NCBI RefSeq assembly: GCF_000308835.1
Contig: NZ_BAGN01000006.1
Coordinates: 1-64,000 of the forward strand
Origin: Nocardia vinacea NBRC 16497
Lineage (GTDB): Bacteria; Actinomycetota; Actinomycetes; Mycobacteriales; Mycobacteriaceae
Direction of reading: 5' to 3'
Length of the DNA: 64,000 bases
The notes under the pieces are model-generated. The model ran no database searches. It was not told the origin of the DNA and was given only the letters and a program-made list of their open reading frames with translations. Position 1 is the first letter of the stretch; each line of letters opens with the position of its first letter. Positions 17,154 through 25,800 of this stretch are shown here, in pieces. Both the position numbers and the translations under genes were made by a program.

Positions 17154-17632
17154 GACCGTTCTGCCTCGGCGAGCGCGTCGCCTTCGTCGTCGAGAGCCAA
17201 CTGCTCGTTGGGCACCAGCTCCAGGTTCACCACGCTAGGAAAGGCTTTCAGCGCGAGAGTCTGCTGTGGTCCGGCCCACCGCACCTGGGGGTATTCACCC
17301 GGGATCCGCGTGCTCGGCGCACCGAGCGCCTCAGTAAGCGCACGCGTCATGCGCACGAACGCGTCCCACACGTTGTCGGCCTCATCGGAGTCGATGTCGG
17401 TCACCGACTGCATGATGTGGTGGGCTTGTCCATCCAAGCCGTCGATACGGCCACTCGCCAGCCCGAATCCGACGTCGAGGCGTACCGAATGTGGGCCGAT
17501 CCGCTCGATGCGCCAACCGAATTCCGCGGCCAGGTCCGGCACGTCAGCCAACCGCCACGACCAATGCAACGACCGCATTCGAAGCGCCAGCTCGATAGTC
17601 TCGGTGTCGTCCAGCGCCCGCCAACCCGTCAT
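17150..17632 (-). CDS. DUF6301-like protein
   Basis: The protein has 160 residues. The pattern is WRALDDTETIELALRMRSLHWSWRLADVP at the start, LDVGFGLASGRI in the middle, then AFVRMTRALTEALGAPSTRIPGEYPQVRWAGPQQTLAL and VVNLELVPNEQLAL. This matches the DUF6301 layout and is shared with 18567-19064 and the C-terminus of 19649-20785. Function is unknown. Coupling to a TY-Chap-like gene suggests a toxin-chaperone or immunity role. Confidence 0.65.
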   Translation of the reverse strand: MTGWRALDDTETIELALRMRSLHWSWRLADVPDLAAEFGWRIERIGPHSVRLDVGFGLASGRIDGLDGQAHHIMQSVTDIDSDEADNVWDAFVRMTRALTEALGAPSTRIPGEYPQVRWAGPQQTLALKAFPSVVNLELVPNEQLALDDEGDALAEAERS

Positions 17633-17745
17633 GACCCCGCCCTATCGTTACTCTCGAACACGGCCATTCCGAGCCTGCCCACACTGTCACGTTCGCACGC
17701 CCTGGCCTGATCCGCCAATTCCGGTTCGCTGGTCGACGGGTGTTG

Positions 17746-18102
17746 TCAATCCTCTTGGTCGAGGGCGCTGAGCCAGTCGTTGGTTACCAGCTGTAATCGG
17801 ACGGTGTGGTGGAAGTCGATCAGCCGCAGGGGTGTTTCCGGACCGGCCCAGCGGATTTCGGAAACCCTGTCGTCGAGGCGAACGGTTGGTTCGCCGAGGG
17901 ATCTGGTCAGTACGTCCGCCATCCGGGCATACGCCGCCACTGTGTCATCGCGGCCGTCCGGTGTATCAGCTGCCTGGGTGCTGACGGTGACTTCGACGCG
18001 TACCGCGTCGCCGTCGAAGCCGATGATGTCGACGGTGTCCGGGCCGAGACGGGAGGCGAACTGAACCCGGTCCGTTGAGTGGCATGGTCTCCGTGTCCCC
18101 AA
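17746..18102 (-). pseudogene. 5'-truncated DUF6301-like copy
   Basis: Only the C-terminal two thirds remain: VDIIGFDGDAVRVEVTVS, AYARMADVLTRSLGEPTVRLDDRVSEIRWAGPETPLRLI, HHTVRLQLVTNDWLSAL. The WSW-containing N-terminal block of the family is absent and the only start is TTG in unrelated sequence. It lies between two intact DUF6301/TY-Chap modules, as expected after unequal recombination. Confidence 0.6.
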
Positions 18103-18120
18103 AGCTCGGATGACAACCGA

Positions 18121-18570
18121 TCAGTCCTGGCGTGCCAGCCCGAGCAGTGGCAGGTGAAGCTCGCGTTCGTCCGCGTTCTTGTTCCATGCGGTGTAGGTCA
18201 ACGACTCTGGGTCGCTGATTCGGAACGCGTCACGGAGTCCGGTCACCACCATTGCCGCCAACTGGCGGTATATGGCTGAATTGACCGGCCAAGGCAGCTC
18301 GATCCACCAGTAGGGGCCATGGTCGTTATCGGGTTCCTGCCAGCCTGACTCGGTGATCAGGCGGTATCCCGTTTCGTCAGGCCGTGCGGTGGGTTCGAGG
18401 AACTCATCGCCCACCAATTCGGCCAGTAGCTCGCTGTCGGTCTGCGCGAACTGCGCGAACCGCTGGTGGCCTGGAGGAAGTCCCGCTTCGACGATCTTCA
18501 CAATCGCGCCTGCGGGCAGTACCGCTAACTGCTCGGCCAGTCGCTCGGCGAATCCCGTCCAATTCGTCAT
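18121..18570 (-). CDS. TY-Chap-like protein, N-terminal domain only
   Basis: The protein has 149 residues, collinear with the first half of 16338-17153: MTNWTGFAERLAEQLAVLPAGAIVKI, FAQFAQTDSELLAELVG, LPWPVNSAIYRQLAAMVVTGLRDAF, WNKNADERELHLPLLGL. It stops where the second domain of the longer paralogue begins. Its start overlaps the upstream DUF6301-like stop as ATGA, repeating the gene order of the neighbouring module. Confidence 0.6.
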   Translation of the reverse strand: MTNWTGFAERLAEQLAVLPAGAIVKIVEAGLPPGHQRFAQFAQTDSELLAELVGDEFLEPTARPDETGYRLITESGWQEPDNDHGPYWWIELPWPVNSAIYRQLAAMVVTGLRDAFRISDPESLTYTAWNKNADERELHLPLLGLARQD

Positions 18571-19064
18571 GTCAGGCCCTGCCGTTCGAATTCGATGGAT
18601 CTATCAAAAGCCGCCAGCGAGGCGTTCGTTTGATACGTCACCTGGACAGTATGTGCGAGACTCAGATTCTTCAGGCGCAATGTTGTTTCCGAAAATGCCC
18701 AACGGATTTCTGCGGCTTCCCCCGGCATGCGGGAAGTTGGCTCGCCGAGAGCGGCGGTTATAGCGCCGGACATCCTGACGAACGCGTCACGCACCAATGC
18801 TTGGCCGGTCGCGTCCTCGCTCGCGGAGTCTGTCACCATCAGCTTGATGGACTCTGCCACCCCGTCGCGGCCTGTTACCGCACCGCTGCTCAGCCCGAAA
18901 CCGCAGTCGAGCATGACCCAATCCGCTCGGGTCATTAATACCTTCCAGTCGAACCTTGCCGCTATCGCGGGCACCTCTTGCAGCTGCCACGACCAGTCCA
19001 ATGACGGCAATCCGGTAGCCAATTCGACTATCTCGTCATCGGTCAGCGCACGCCATACCACCAT
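18567..19064 (-). CDS. DUF6301-like protein, second copy
   Basis: The protein has 165 residues: WRALTDDEIVELATGLPSLDWSWQLQEVP, MLDCGFGLSSGAVTGRDGVAESI, DAFVRMSGAITAALGEPTSRMPGEAAEIRWAFSETTLRL. It is clearly paralogous to 17150-17632. Coupled to the following TY-Chap-like gene, it forms the upstream member of a tandemly repeated two-gene module. Confidence 0.65.
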   Translation of the reverse strand: MVVWRALTDDEIVELATGLPSLDWSWQLQEVPAIAARFDWKVLMTRADWVMLDCGFGLSSGAVTGRDGVAESIKLMVTDSASEDATGQALVRDAFVRMSGAITAALGEPTSRMPGEAAEIRWAFSETTLRLKNLSLAHTVQVTYQTNASLAAFDRSIEFERQGLT

Positions 19065-19240
19065 GGATTCACCTTATTTATATCGCCGGATCGGACGGCT
19101 GGCGCCGGTGGAGACCGGAGATCCGATCATCGCCAACCCGATCGATGTCACGGTCATGGCCATGCATTAGCGCCGGCGCAGAGACGCGCTTCAGCAGCAA
19201 TAGCCCCCAGCGCATACGGATCTATCTCGAGGCCACTGGA

Positions 19241-19591
19241 TCAGTTGATGGTACGTTCCTCGCTCAACGGGTTACCGGCCGCATCGACTTCCTCATAGTC
19301 GATACTGAATTCGAGTTTCGCGCTTCGGCACTGTTCGGCAAGTTCATGCAGCCGGGCGACGGCGTCCTCGACGGCGCCATCGATATGGCCTTCGAGGAGG
19401 AAATAATTCGGGGGATTCTGCGGTGATGCCTCATAGCAGAGCAGTTCGAAGCCGTCTGTTTCGTAATGCGTTTCCCATCCTCGGCGAGGCTGCACACGTA
19501 GATCGTCGGTCGAAAGCCACGATCTCAATATCTGCTCGACAATTTCCGGGTCACCGGTTTCGAAGCTTCCGTGGAACGACGTACTCGGCAC
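19241..19591 (-). CDS. Small acidic protein of unknown function
   Basis: The protein has 116 residues and is acidic, with HGSFETGDPEIVEQILRSWL, GWETHYETDGFELLCYEASPQNPPNYFLLEGHIDGAVEDAVARLHELAEQC and a hydrophilic strand-rich end. The alpha/beta pattern looks like an immunity or chaperone-type protein but no family is recognised. It lies alone between the DUF6301 modules and the fusion gene, with about 175 empty bases downstream. Confidence 0.5.
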   Translation of the reverse strand: MPSTSFHGSFETGDPEIVEQILRSWLSTDDLRVQPRRGWETHYETDGFELLCYEASPQNPPNYFLLEGHIDGAVEDAVARLHELAEQCRSAKLEFSIDYEEVDAAGNPLSEERTIN

Positions 19592-19648
19592 GAATCTACT
19601 CCAATCTCACAATCGTAATCTCACCTATTCTACCGAGCGGTGTCTGGC

Positions 19649-20785
19649 TTAGTCCTCATCGTAGAAGGTTGTGATAGCTGGGCCCTGCCGCAGGATCATT
19701 CGGATCGAGGGCGGCTGGTAGGAAAGTGTCAACGTATTCTCGATGCCTTCCCATTGGACCCACGTTCTTGTTCCCGTGACGCGCCTGGTCGGCTCGCCGT
19801 AGCTTGCGGTAAGAGCCGTTGTCATTCGGGTGAAGGTTTCATTTAGTTGTGAGCTACTGTTGGCATCCTCAGTCAGGGTGGCGACCGGCAGATCAATGAA
19901 TTCGGCATCGCCACCGCTGCCACCGATGTAGCAGTAACCAGGAACGGATCTGGTGTCCATGGTGATTTGGTCGGATTCGACGGTTTCCAGTGTCCAGAAC
20001 GTTGCCGCGCCACCGAGGCCGAGCAGGTCATCCATCCGCCACGACCAAACCATGTTACGGAGTTCACCGGCTAGTTCGACAATCTCATCATCCTCCAGTG
20101 CTGATCGTCGAACAGGTGGGGTGCGGGGTTGGTTTTCGTTGGCAGACCGCATCGGTCGGTCGTCGAGATCGACCTTGTATACGAACGGTTCGAACGCTGA
20201 GCTCGAAGTCTCGTCACGCAGTACTCGTTCAACGATCTTGTCTGCTTTTCGACGTCTTTCCGGATTACCAACGACGGTCGACCGTAACGGGATGGTGTCG
20301 TGGATCGCGTAGATAGAGGGATCGAAAGGTGGCAGCGGTTGATCGGCGACCGCGGTGGCGTCATCGGGTGTGGGTATCAGCGTGGGAGAGGTAGCCGAGC
20401 GTTCCGGTGATGCAATTTCGGTCTTGGCTGAGGGAGGTTCGGCAGCTGGTCGTCGACGCTCGGCAATAGTGAACCCTACTGCACGGCAACCTAATTCGGC
20501 GAGACAGAGCCACTTGGCGTATTTTGTGCCGGGTATGGCATCGAGGGTGATGGTCCATTCTTTGGTGCCGGTGCGCACCAGAGAGAGAACCATCGAGGTG
20601 ACCGTTCGGTATTTGGGGTGGTGTTCGGTGCGGCGGCCCAATTCGGTGCCAACAGGGCCGGCCCCGCTTCCGGATAGGCTGAGCCCCAGGCAGTCTCGCA
20701 GTTGGTCGAGGTGGGATGGGTCGAGCCGATCGTGCAGGACCAGCGTCAGTTGTCTTTTCAGAAGTTTCACGTCGCATCGATCCAA
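19649..20785 (-). CDS. Fusion of TY-Chap-like C-terminal domain with DUF6301-like domain
   Basis: The protein has 378 residues. Residues 1-110 (LLKRQLTLVLHDRLDPSHLDQLRDCLGLSLS ... EWTITLDAIPGTKYAKWLCLAELGCRAVGFTI) match the C-terminal domain of 16338-17153. A proline/alanine-rich linker follows, then a DUF6301-like domain from about 230 (ALEDDEIVELAGELRNMVWSWRMDDLLGLGG ... LTASYGEPTRRVTGTRTWVQWEG). So the two families that are separate, coupled genes nearby are joined here in one chain. This supports physical interaction between them. The exact biochemical role is unknown. Confidence 0.65.
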   Translation of the reverse strand: MDRCDVKLLKRQLTLVLHDRLDPSHLDQLRDCLGLSLSGSGAGPVGTELGRRTEHHPKYRTVTSMVLSLVRTGTKEWTITLDAIPGTKYAKWLCLAELGCRAVGFTIAERRRPAAEPPSAKTEIASPERSATSPTLIPTPDDATAVADQPLPPFDPSIYAIHDTIPLRSTVVGNPERRRKADKIVERVLRDETSSSAFEPFVYKVDLDDRPMRSANENQPRTPPVRRSALEDDEIVELAGELRNMVWSWRMDDLLGLGGAATFWTLETVESDQITMDTRSVPGYCYIGGSGGDAEFIDLPVATLTEDANSSSQLNETFTRMTTALTASYGEPTRRVTGTRTWVQWEGIENTLTLSYQPPSIRMILRQGPAITTFYDED

Positions 20786-20921
20786 TTAGGTCCCAGCAAG
20801 GGAAGGCTCAGAGACTTGTCATCGTCATTCGAGGGCGTCGATCGACGCCATTCCATCACGTGATCACCTTTAGTTGCTCGATCCCTGGCCAACAGCGGCA
20901 TCCGATATCCTTCCGTCCACG

Positions 20922-22823
20922 CTAGCGTTCGCGCTCCAGCCCTCGCTCGCGCGCCTCGCTCTCTCTGGCTCTTGTCCGGTGCGGAGCCTCGTCGGGACGC
21001 TCCCGCACAGCCTCGCGCGCATCGTGGCCTTGACTGACTTCCCAAAGGAAGCGTTGGACAATGATTTCGCTCGGGAACCCGCGGTCGATTCCCTTGGCAG
21101 CTTCCGCATAGCGGCGCGCGAGCGAGTCGTACGGAACTTCGACCGGTTCTCGTCCTGGCTGCCGGTAAATCAACACCCCCTTCTCCACAGACCTTCCGAT
21201 CGGATCGTGATTGCGGACCAATTGATAGACGTTCGGATCGAGGGTCCGCATTTTATCCGCGGTCAGCTCGAGGCTCTTTGCCTGCCCGACGGACTCGTTG
21301 TGGTCCTGCCGAACGAGCTCACGACCGAAAACATCTAATACATTTTCATATGTCCGGGCGCGTTCGGCCTCCAAAATCCGGGTCGTGATATCGGTCTGCA
21401 CGCGATTCAGCCCCAGCGTTTCGAGCGCGCGTGAATCGACTGCTCGTTCATGTTCCACAGCACGGTGAATCTGGTTATACATCTCGCGCACCTGCGCGGG
21501 ATCGGGTTCCTTGCCCAGCGCGGCGGCCTGTTCGAGTTCCCGGGCCCGTTCGCGGATTAGTTCCATGAATTGTGCAGTTGCTCGTTCCTCCGGTTCGCGA
21601 GCCTCCATTACCTTTTCGGTAGCCTGCCGGACGAATTCGTTTCGGAACGCATCGCTTGCTTTGACGAGGGTGCTGGCGCGATCGAGTTCCAGCCCGTGAG
21701 CGACAATTCGTTCATGCTTCGGATCCAGTCCCAATTTCTGAATCGCTCGAGCTTCCATTTCTCGCTCATGCCGAATGACGCGTTCCACGGCATCGTAGTT
21801 CTGTAGCACATCGGCCAGTTCCGGGGCCTTGCCCTCAGCAAGGATGCGCTCCAATTCATGAGCCCTGTTCAGTTCGTGCTGGACGAATCGTGCACGTTCC
21901 TCGAGGTGTCCTTCGCGGAATTCCAATACCTTCTGAGTGGCAGTCTCCAGGAGGTGTCGGTCGGTGACTTCGAGTTCAGCTGTTACCGAATGATTTTGCT
22001 CGTAGATGCTGATTTCCAGAAGGTGCTCGACAATTTTTGCCGAGTTGCCCAGATCGAAGTCGCGCAGCACGTCCAGGCGGCTTTCGAGTTCGAGCCGTTG
22101 CCCCGTGGTCAAATGATCTCTTGCCAAAACGAGATCCCTGCTCACCCCGGACAGTGGACCTCCCCGCTCCAGTGCGCTCCATGCCCGGTCGAGAGCTTCC
22201 TTTGCTTGGGCGCGCTCGATCGTTGCCTCGATATCCGGCAGTCGGTCATTCGCCAGCTCGACGACCAGCTCCACACTCTCCCGCCAATAGGGGGCGAGGC
22301 TCTCCAACGCCTGCTCGCGCTGGGCCGCGAAATCTCGGGCCAGCTCCTGCCCGCGTTGCGTGATCAGGTCGCGTGGGGGAGCGCTGGCGCGCTGATTGCC
22401 GTCGAGATTTTCGGCAACCTCGGGAACCGGTTTGTCGTTTGAGAGCTCACCCTGGAAGCGGTAGAGGTCCTCGATCGCGCGCTGCGACTCGCGCTCTCGG
22501 GCTCCGTTCAACCGGTCGGCGAGTTCTTGTGCCCGATCCTTATCGGTTGTTTCGACGACAGGAAGTTCGGGACTTGAATCGAACGCACTATCCGGAACGA
22601 TCAAAGATATGTCCTCGATGTTCAATTCTGGATATTTTGACTGGATTTCCTTACCTGCCGCTTTGAGTGGCTTGGAGATATCGGATGTGGATCTGACAAC
22701 TCCTTTCAGGACAGCGTTCGAGAAGGTTCTTGCCTGGCTGTTGTAAGCGTTTTTATTGGCATCTATTTGCTGGGCTAGATCCCATATCTCGGATCGGGTG
22801 AGATCTTTCAGCTTCAACGGCAC
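20922..22823 (-). CDS. Downstream half of a TGA-split giant toxin protein
   Basis: The frame is exactly in register with the 22845-26540 frame; only one TGA (22847-22845) separates them. The first 90 residues (SEIWDLAQQIDANKNAYNSQARTFSNAV ... ELNIEDISLIVPDSAFD) look like the missing second half of the nucleotidyltransferase-like domain that begins upstream. The remaining 540 residues are charged, helical and probably coiled-coil, with three loosely repeated blocks around ARAIQKLGLD / SRALETLGLN and HEREMEAR / HERAVDSR. GTG 22823 could serve as an internal start. Function unknown; polymorphic-toxin context. Confidence 0.55.
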   Translation of the reverse strand: MPLKLKDLTRSEIWDLAQQIDANKNAYNSQARTFSNAVLKGVVRSTSDISKPLKAAGKEIQSKYPELNIEDISLIVPDSAFDSSPELPVVETTDKDRAQELADRLNGARERESQRAIEDLYRFQGELSNDKPVPEVAENLDGNQRASAPPRDLITQRGQELARDFAAQREQALESLAPYWRESVELVVELANDRLPDIEATIERAQAKEALDRAWSALERGGPLSGVSRDLVLARDHLTTGQRLELESRLDVLRDFDLGNSAKIVEHLLEISIYEQNHSVTAELEVTDRHLLETATQKVLEFREGHLEERARFVQHELNRAHELERILAEGKAPELADVLQNYDAVERVIRHEREMEARAIQKLGLDPKHERIVAHGLELDRASTLVKASDAFRNEFVRQATEKVMEAREPEERATAQFMELIRERARELEQAAALGKEPDPAQVREMYNQIHRAVEHERAVDSRALETLGLNRVQTDITTRILEAERARTYENVLDVFGRELVRQDHNESVGQAKSLELTADKMRTLDPNVYQLVRNHDPIGRSVEKGVLIYRQPGREPVEVPYDSLARRYAEAAKGIDRGFPSEIIVQRFLWEVSQGHDAREAVRERPDEAPHRTRARESEARERGLERER

Positions 22824-22844
22824 TGTCGGCGTTGCATCAGCGGC

Positions 22845-25800
22845 TCAGATTGCGGCCCGACCGTCAAAGCGATCGGCAAGCAGTTCATAGAACCGGTCCC
22901 GATCGATAACGAGCGCGAAATCGACATCTTTCGCTTCGGGTTTGCGCAGCGCAGACCCTTGAATGTACGGGTCGAGGTCGCCGAGCCCTGCGCGGTGGAG
23001 AGCTTCGTGGAAATCTCGAGCGAAGGCGTTGAAATGTTCGGCGCTGTCGAAGCGGTACGGGTAGCCGCGTTCCGAAACAACGTTGGCCCAGTTATCCATG
23101 TGGCGCGCGAGGGTGTCTGCGGCAACGGGTTTCGCGATGCGCGATCCGGTCTGTATGAGATCGGCGATGCTGCGATCGCTGAGCCCATGCTGGCGCCCTT
23201 GCTCGACCAGTGTGTTGAGCTCTCGGTCGCTGTAGCTGAGCGCGAATTTCTCGGGATCGCCTGCGACTCGGTCCCGGACCTTGTCGATGAGTTCCTTGGC
23301 AGGGGTCTGTGATCGGTCGTCGGAGATGCGGCGACTGAGTTCGCCCTTGTCGACCGGCTCGCGGGACTGATTGCCGCCAGAGCCCTCTGCCTCACGGGTG
23401 GGTTGGGTGGTGTGCTCGGGCTTGCCGACATTGAGGTTGTCCTGTACCGGATTCCGTGTAAGGCTCGGGTCGCTGCGATCGATGTGGGACTGGTCGCGAT
23501 GTTGCGGTGCTTCAAATTGCTGGTGTTCGTCGAAGCCGGATCGACTACTCGGCTGGTCCGGCGGTTCGATACGGGCCCCGGGTACGTCGAACCCCTCTGT
23601 GCCAGCTGGTACCCAGTCGGGTGCCGACACCGATGTTGGAGCTTCAACATCTCGCGGTAGCTCCGTGTGGTCGGGGCCTAGTCCTCGAAGGTCCCCTGTT
23701 CCGGCCAGGTCCCGTCCTGACGGGATTTCCATTCCGCCCACGCCGCTGCGCGTGTCGCGCGCGCCCAGGTCGGCCGAATACGGAGCGGGTGCTTGGTGAT
23801 GGTCAGCTGGAATTCCTCGGTCGGCTCCGGGGGTTGGATCAGCGACTCGATCCGGACTTGATACTGGATCGTCTCCGAGTCCTCGTGTGTGCGTTGAATT
23901 GTCGTCCGGGTGCGATGTGGGTAGATCTGAGCGCCTTGGACCGGTTGGCCCGCTTCGATCGCCTGGTCGTACATCTCCCCGATCGTGAACGGATGCAGAC
24001 TCGGGTGTACCGTCACCACGCCCGTTTCCCGGTTCACCACGTAACTGGTCAGGCCCAGATCCATGCCCCGCGCTATCTCCTCCGGGGTGAGTTTCGGACG
24101 GCACACCCATCCGTGCTGGAACGAAATCGGCTCTTCGAACTGCAGGCTCGGGAATGCTTGGGCCAGATACTGCTGGACCTGTTCCTCGGTTTGGAACCGT
24201 TGTGCCACCATGTGATCCTCCATTCGGGTCGCAAATCATGAATCGCACCCCGAACGACCTGTCGACCAGGTGCGCTGGGGGCTTATCGGAGATGATCGGT
24301 GGCTTCGGTTGCGCGTCGACCCACATCGGCCCGCTTGCCCCGTGCGGGTAGACGATCGCGGTGGCGTGTGAACCCCCCATGATCGGACTGCCGTCCGGGT
24401 TGTAGAGCTTTTGCCCAGTTTTCGGGTCGAGGGCATGCCAGGCATTGTGCACGTATGCCGAGGCACCCGGTCCTTGTTGAGCTACCCAGTCATGCAATGC
24501 CTGGAACTGTTCGGGTATCGATCTGCCGCCGTCGTTGAAATGTTGCCAAGTGCCGCCGATCCACGCTTCGGCGCGCTGTAGACCGAGCGCTTCACCTCTG
24601 CGGGTGTCGATGCTGCCGTCAGGCAGCACATCCGGCCATCGAGGGGCAGCGGCCATCGGCCGACCGTTGTGCGTGGACAGGATGGCCATCGTGCAATCGC
24701 TGCAGTCGTTGCTACGACCCGGTTTCGTGGGGCCACCATCGTTGATGTGCTCTGCGTACAGGTGAGGATCGGCACCAACAAGGAATCGATTGCCAGCGCG
24801 GACGGAATCCTCGACTACGTGCTGATACGCGGGATCCTCGATGTCGTTGAGGTTGCCTTCTCCGATCACCCGACTATCCGCGATGTCGCCGCGGGTGACT
24901 GGAGTATTGGCCTTGGCGATGTCGTTGCTGAGCTGGCGAATCTCGTCCGGGCTGAACCCGTGTCCGCGCTGGCCTGGTTCGGTTTGCAGTCCAATATGGT
25001 CGCGTAGCTGCTGGACGATCGCGTCGGGGTGGGCGTCGGGATGCCAGGGACCGGCGGTCTCACTGACGTGGATGTGGAGGTTCGCCGCCGCCGGATCCGG
25101 CGTGTGCACCAAGTCGATCAGGACCCGGTCACCGGATAACAACCGCTGACCGTGATTGAAGGTCAGATCCGTTGCCAGCTGCGCCCTTTCCCACAGTCGC
25201 GCCACCTGTTCCGGGGATACGCTGCGGTCTGCGGTGACATGCACCTTGATGCCGGCTACCGCGACGGAACCTTGGTGCTCATCGGGGTAGCGCCGGAAGT
25301 CGTAGGCGGGCTTGGTATTCGCCCCATGCTCGGTGGGCACCTGAGTGGTATGGCCGCCCTCGGGCAGCTGCTGGCGGTACCACTCACGTATCTGTCGCAC
25401 TTGGTGTGCCTGCTGCAACTCCTGAGGCGACAGCCGTTGCGGACCCTGGTGTGGACCAGGCTGATCCGGCCTCGGCGCTCTGCCTGGATGCTGGGGATCA
25501 TTTGAGCTATGTGCCTGCGGACCGCGCTGCTGCGGTGCGCGCGAATCCGATTGCGGCGCTGAGTGTTCCGCTGGACCCGCATGTCGTACCGGTGTTGGCG
25601 GGACCGGTGTGTGTGACTCGATGACTTGCGGGGGTGTTGAGCTGCGAGGGGATTCGGGAGGCGCCACCGGAGTGCGGGGGTGCGGTGGCGGGACCTGGTG
25701 CGGGCTGAGTTCTGGTGAACGCTGGTGTGGTGTCGACGGTGTGCGGGCTACCGGCTGGTGTGGTGGTGTCGGCGTATGAGTGGGCGAATTGTGAGGCGCC

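Noticed and set aside
22844..22852. Selenocysteine as explanation of the in-frame TGA
   Set aside because: No SECIS-like hairpin is evident after the codon and no Cys is expected at that place in the nucleotidyltransferase-like domain.
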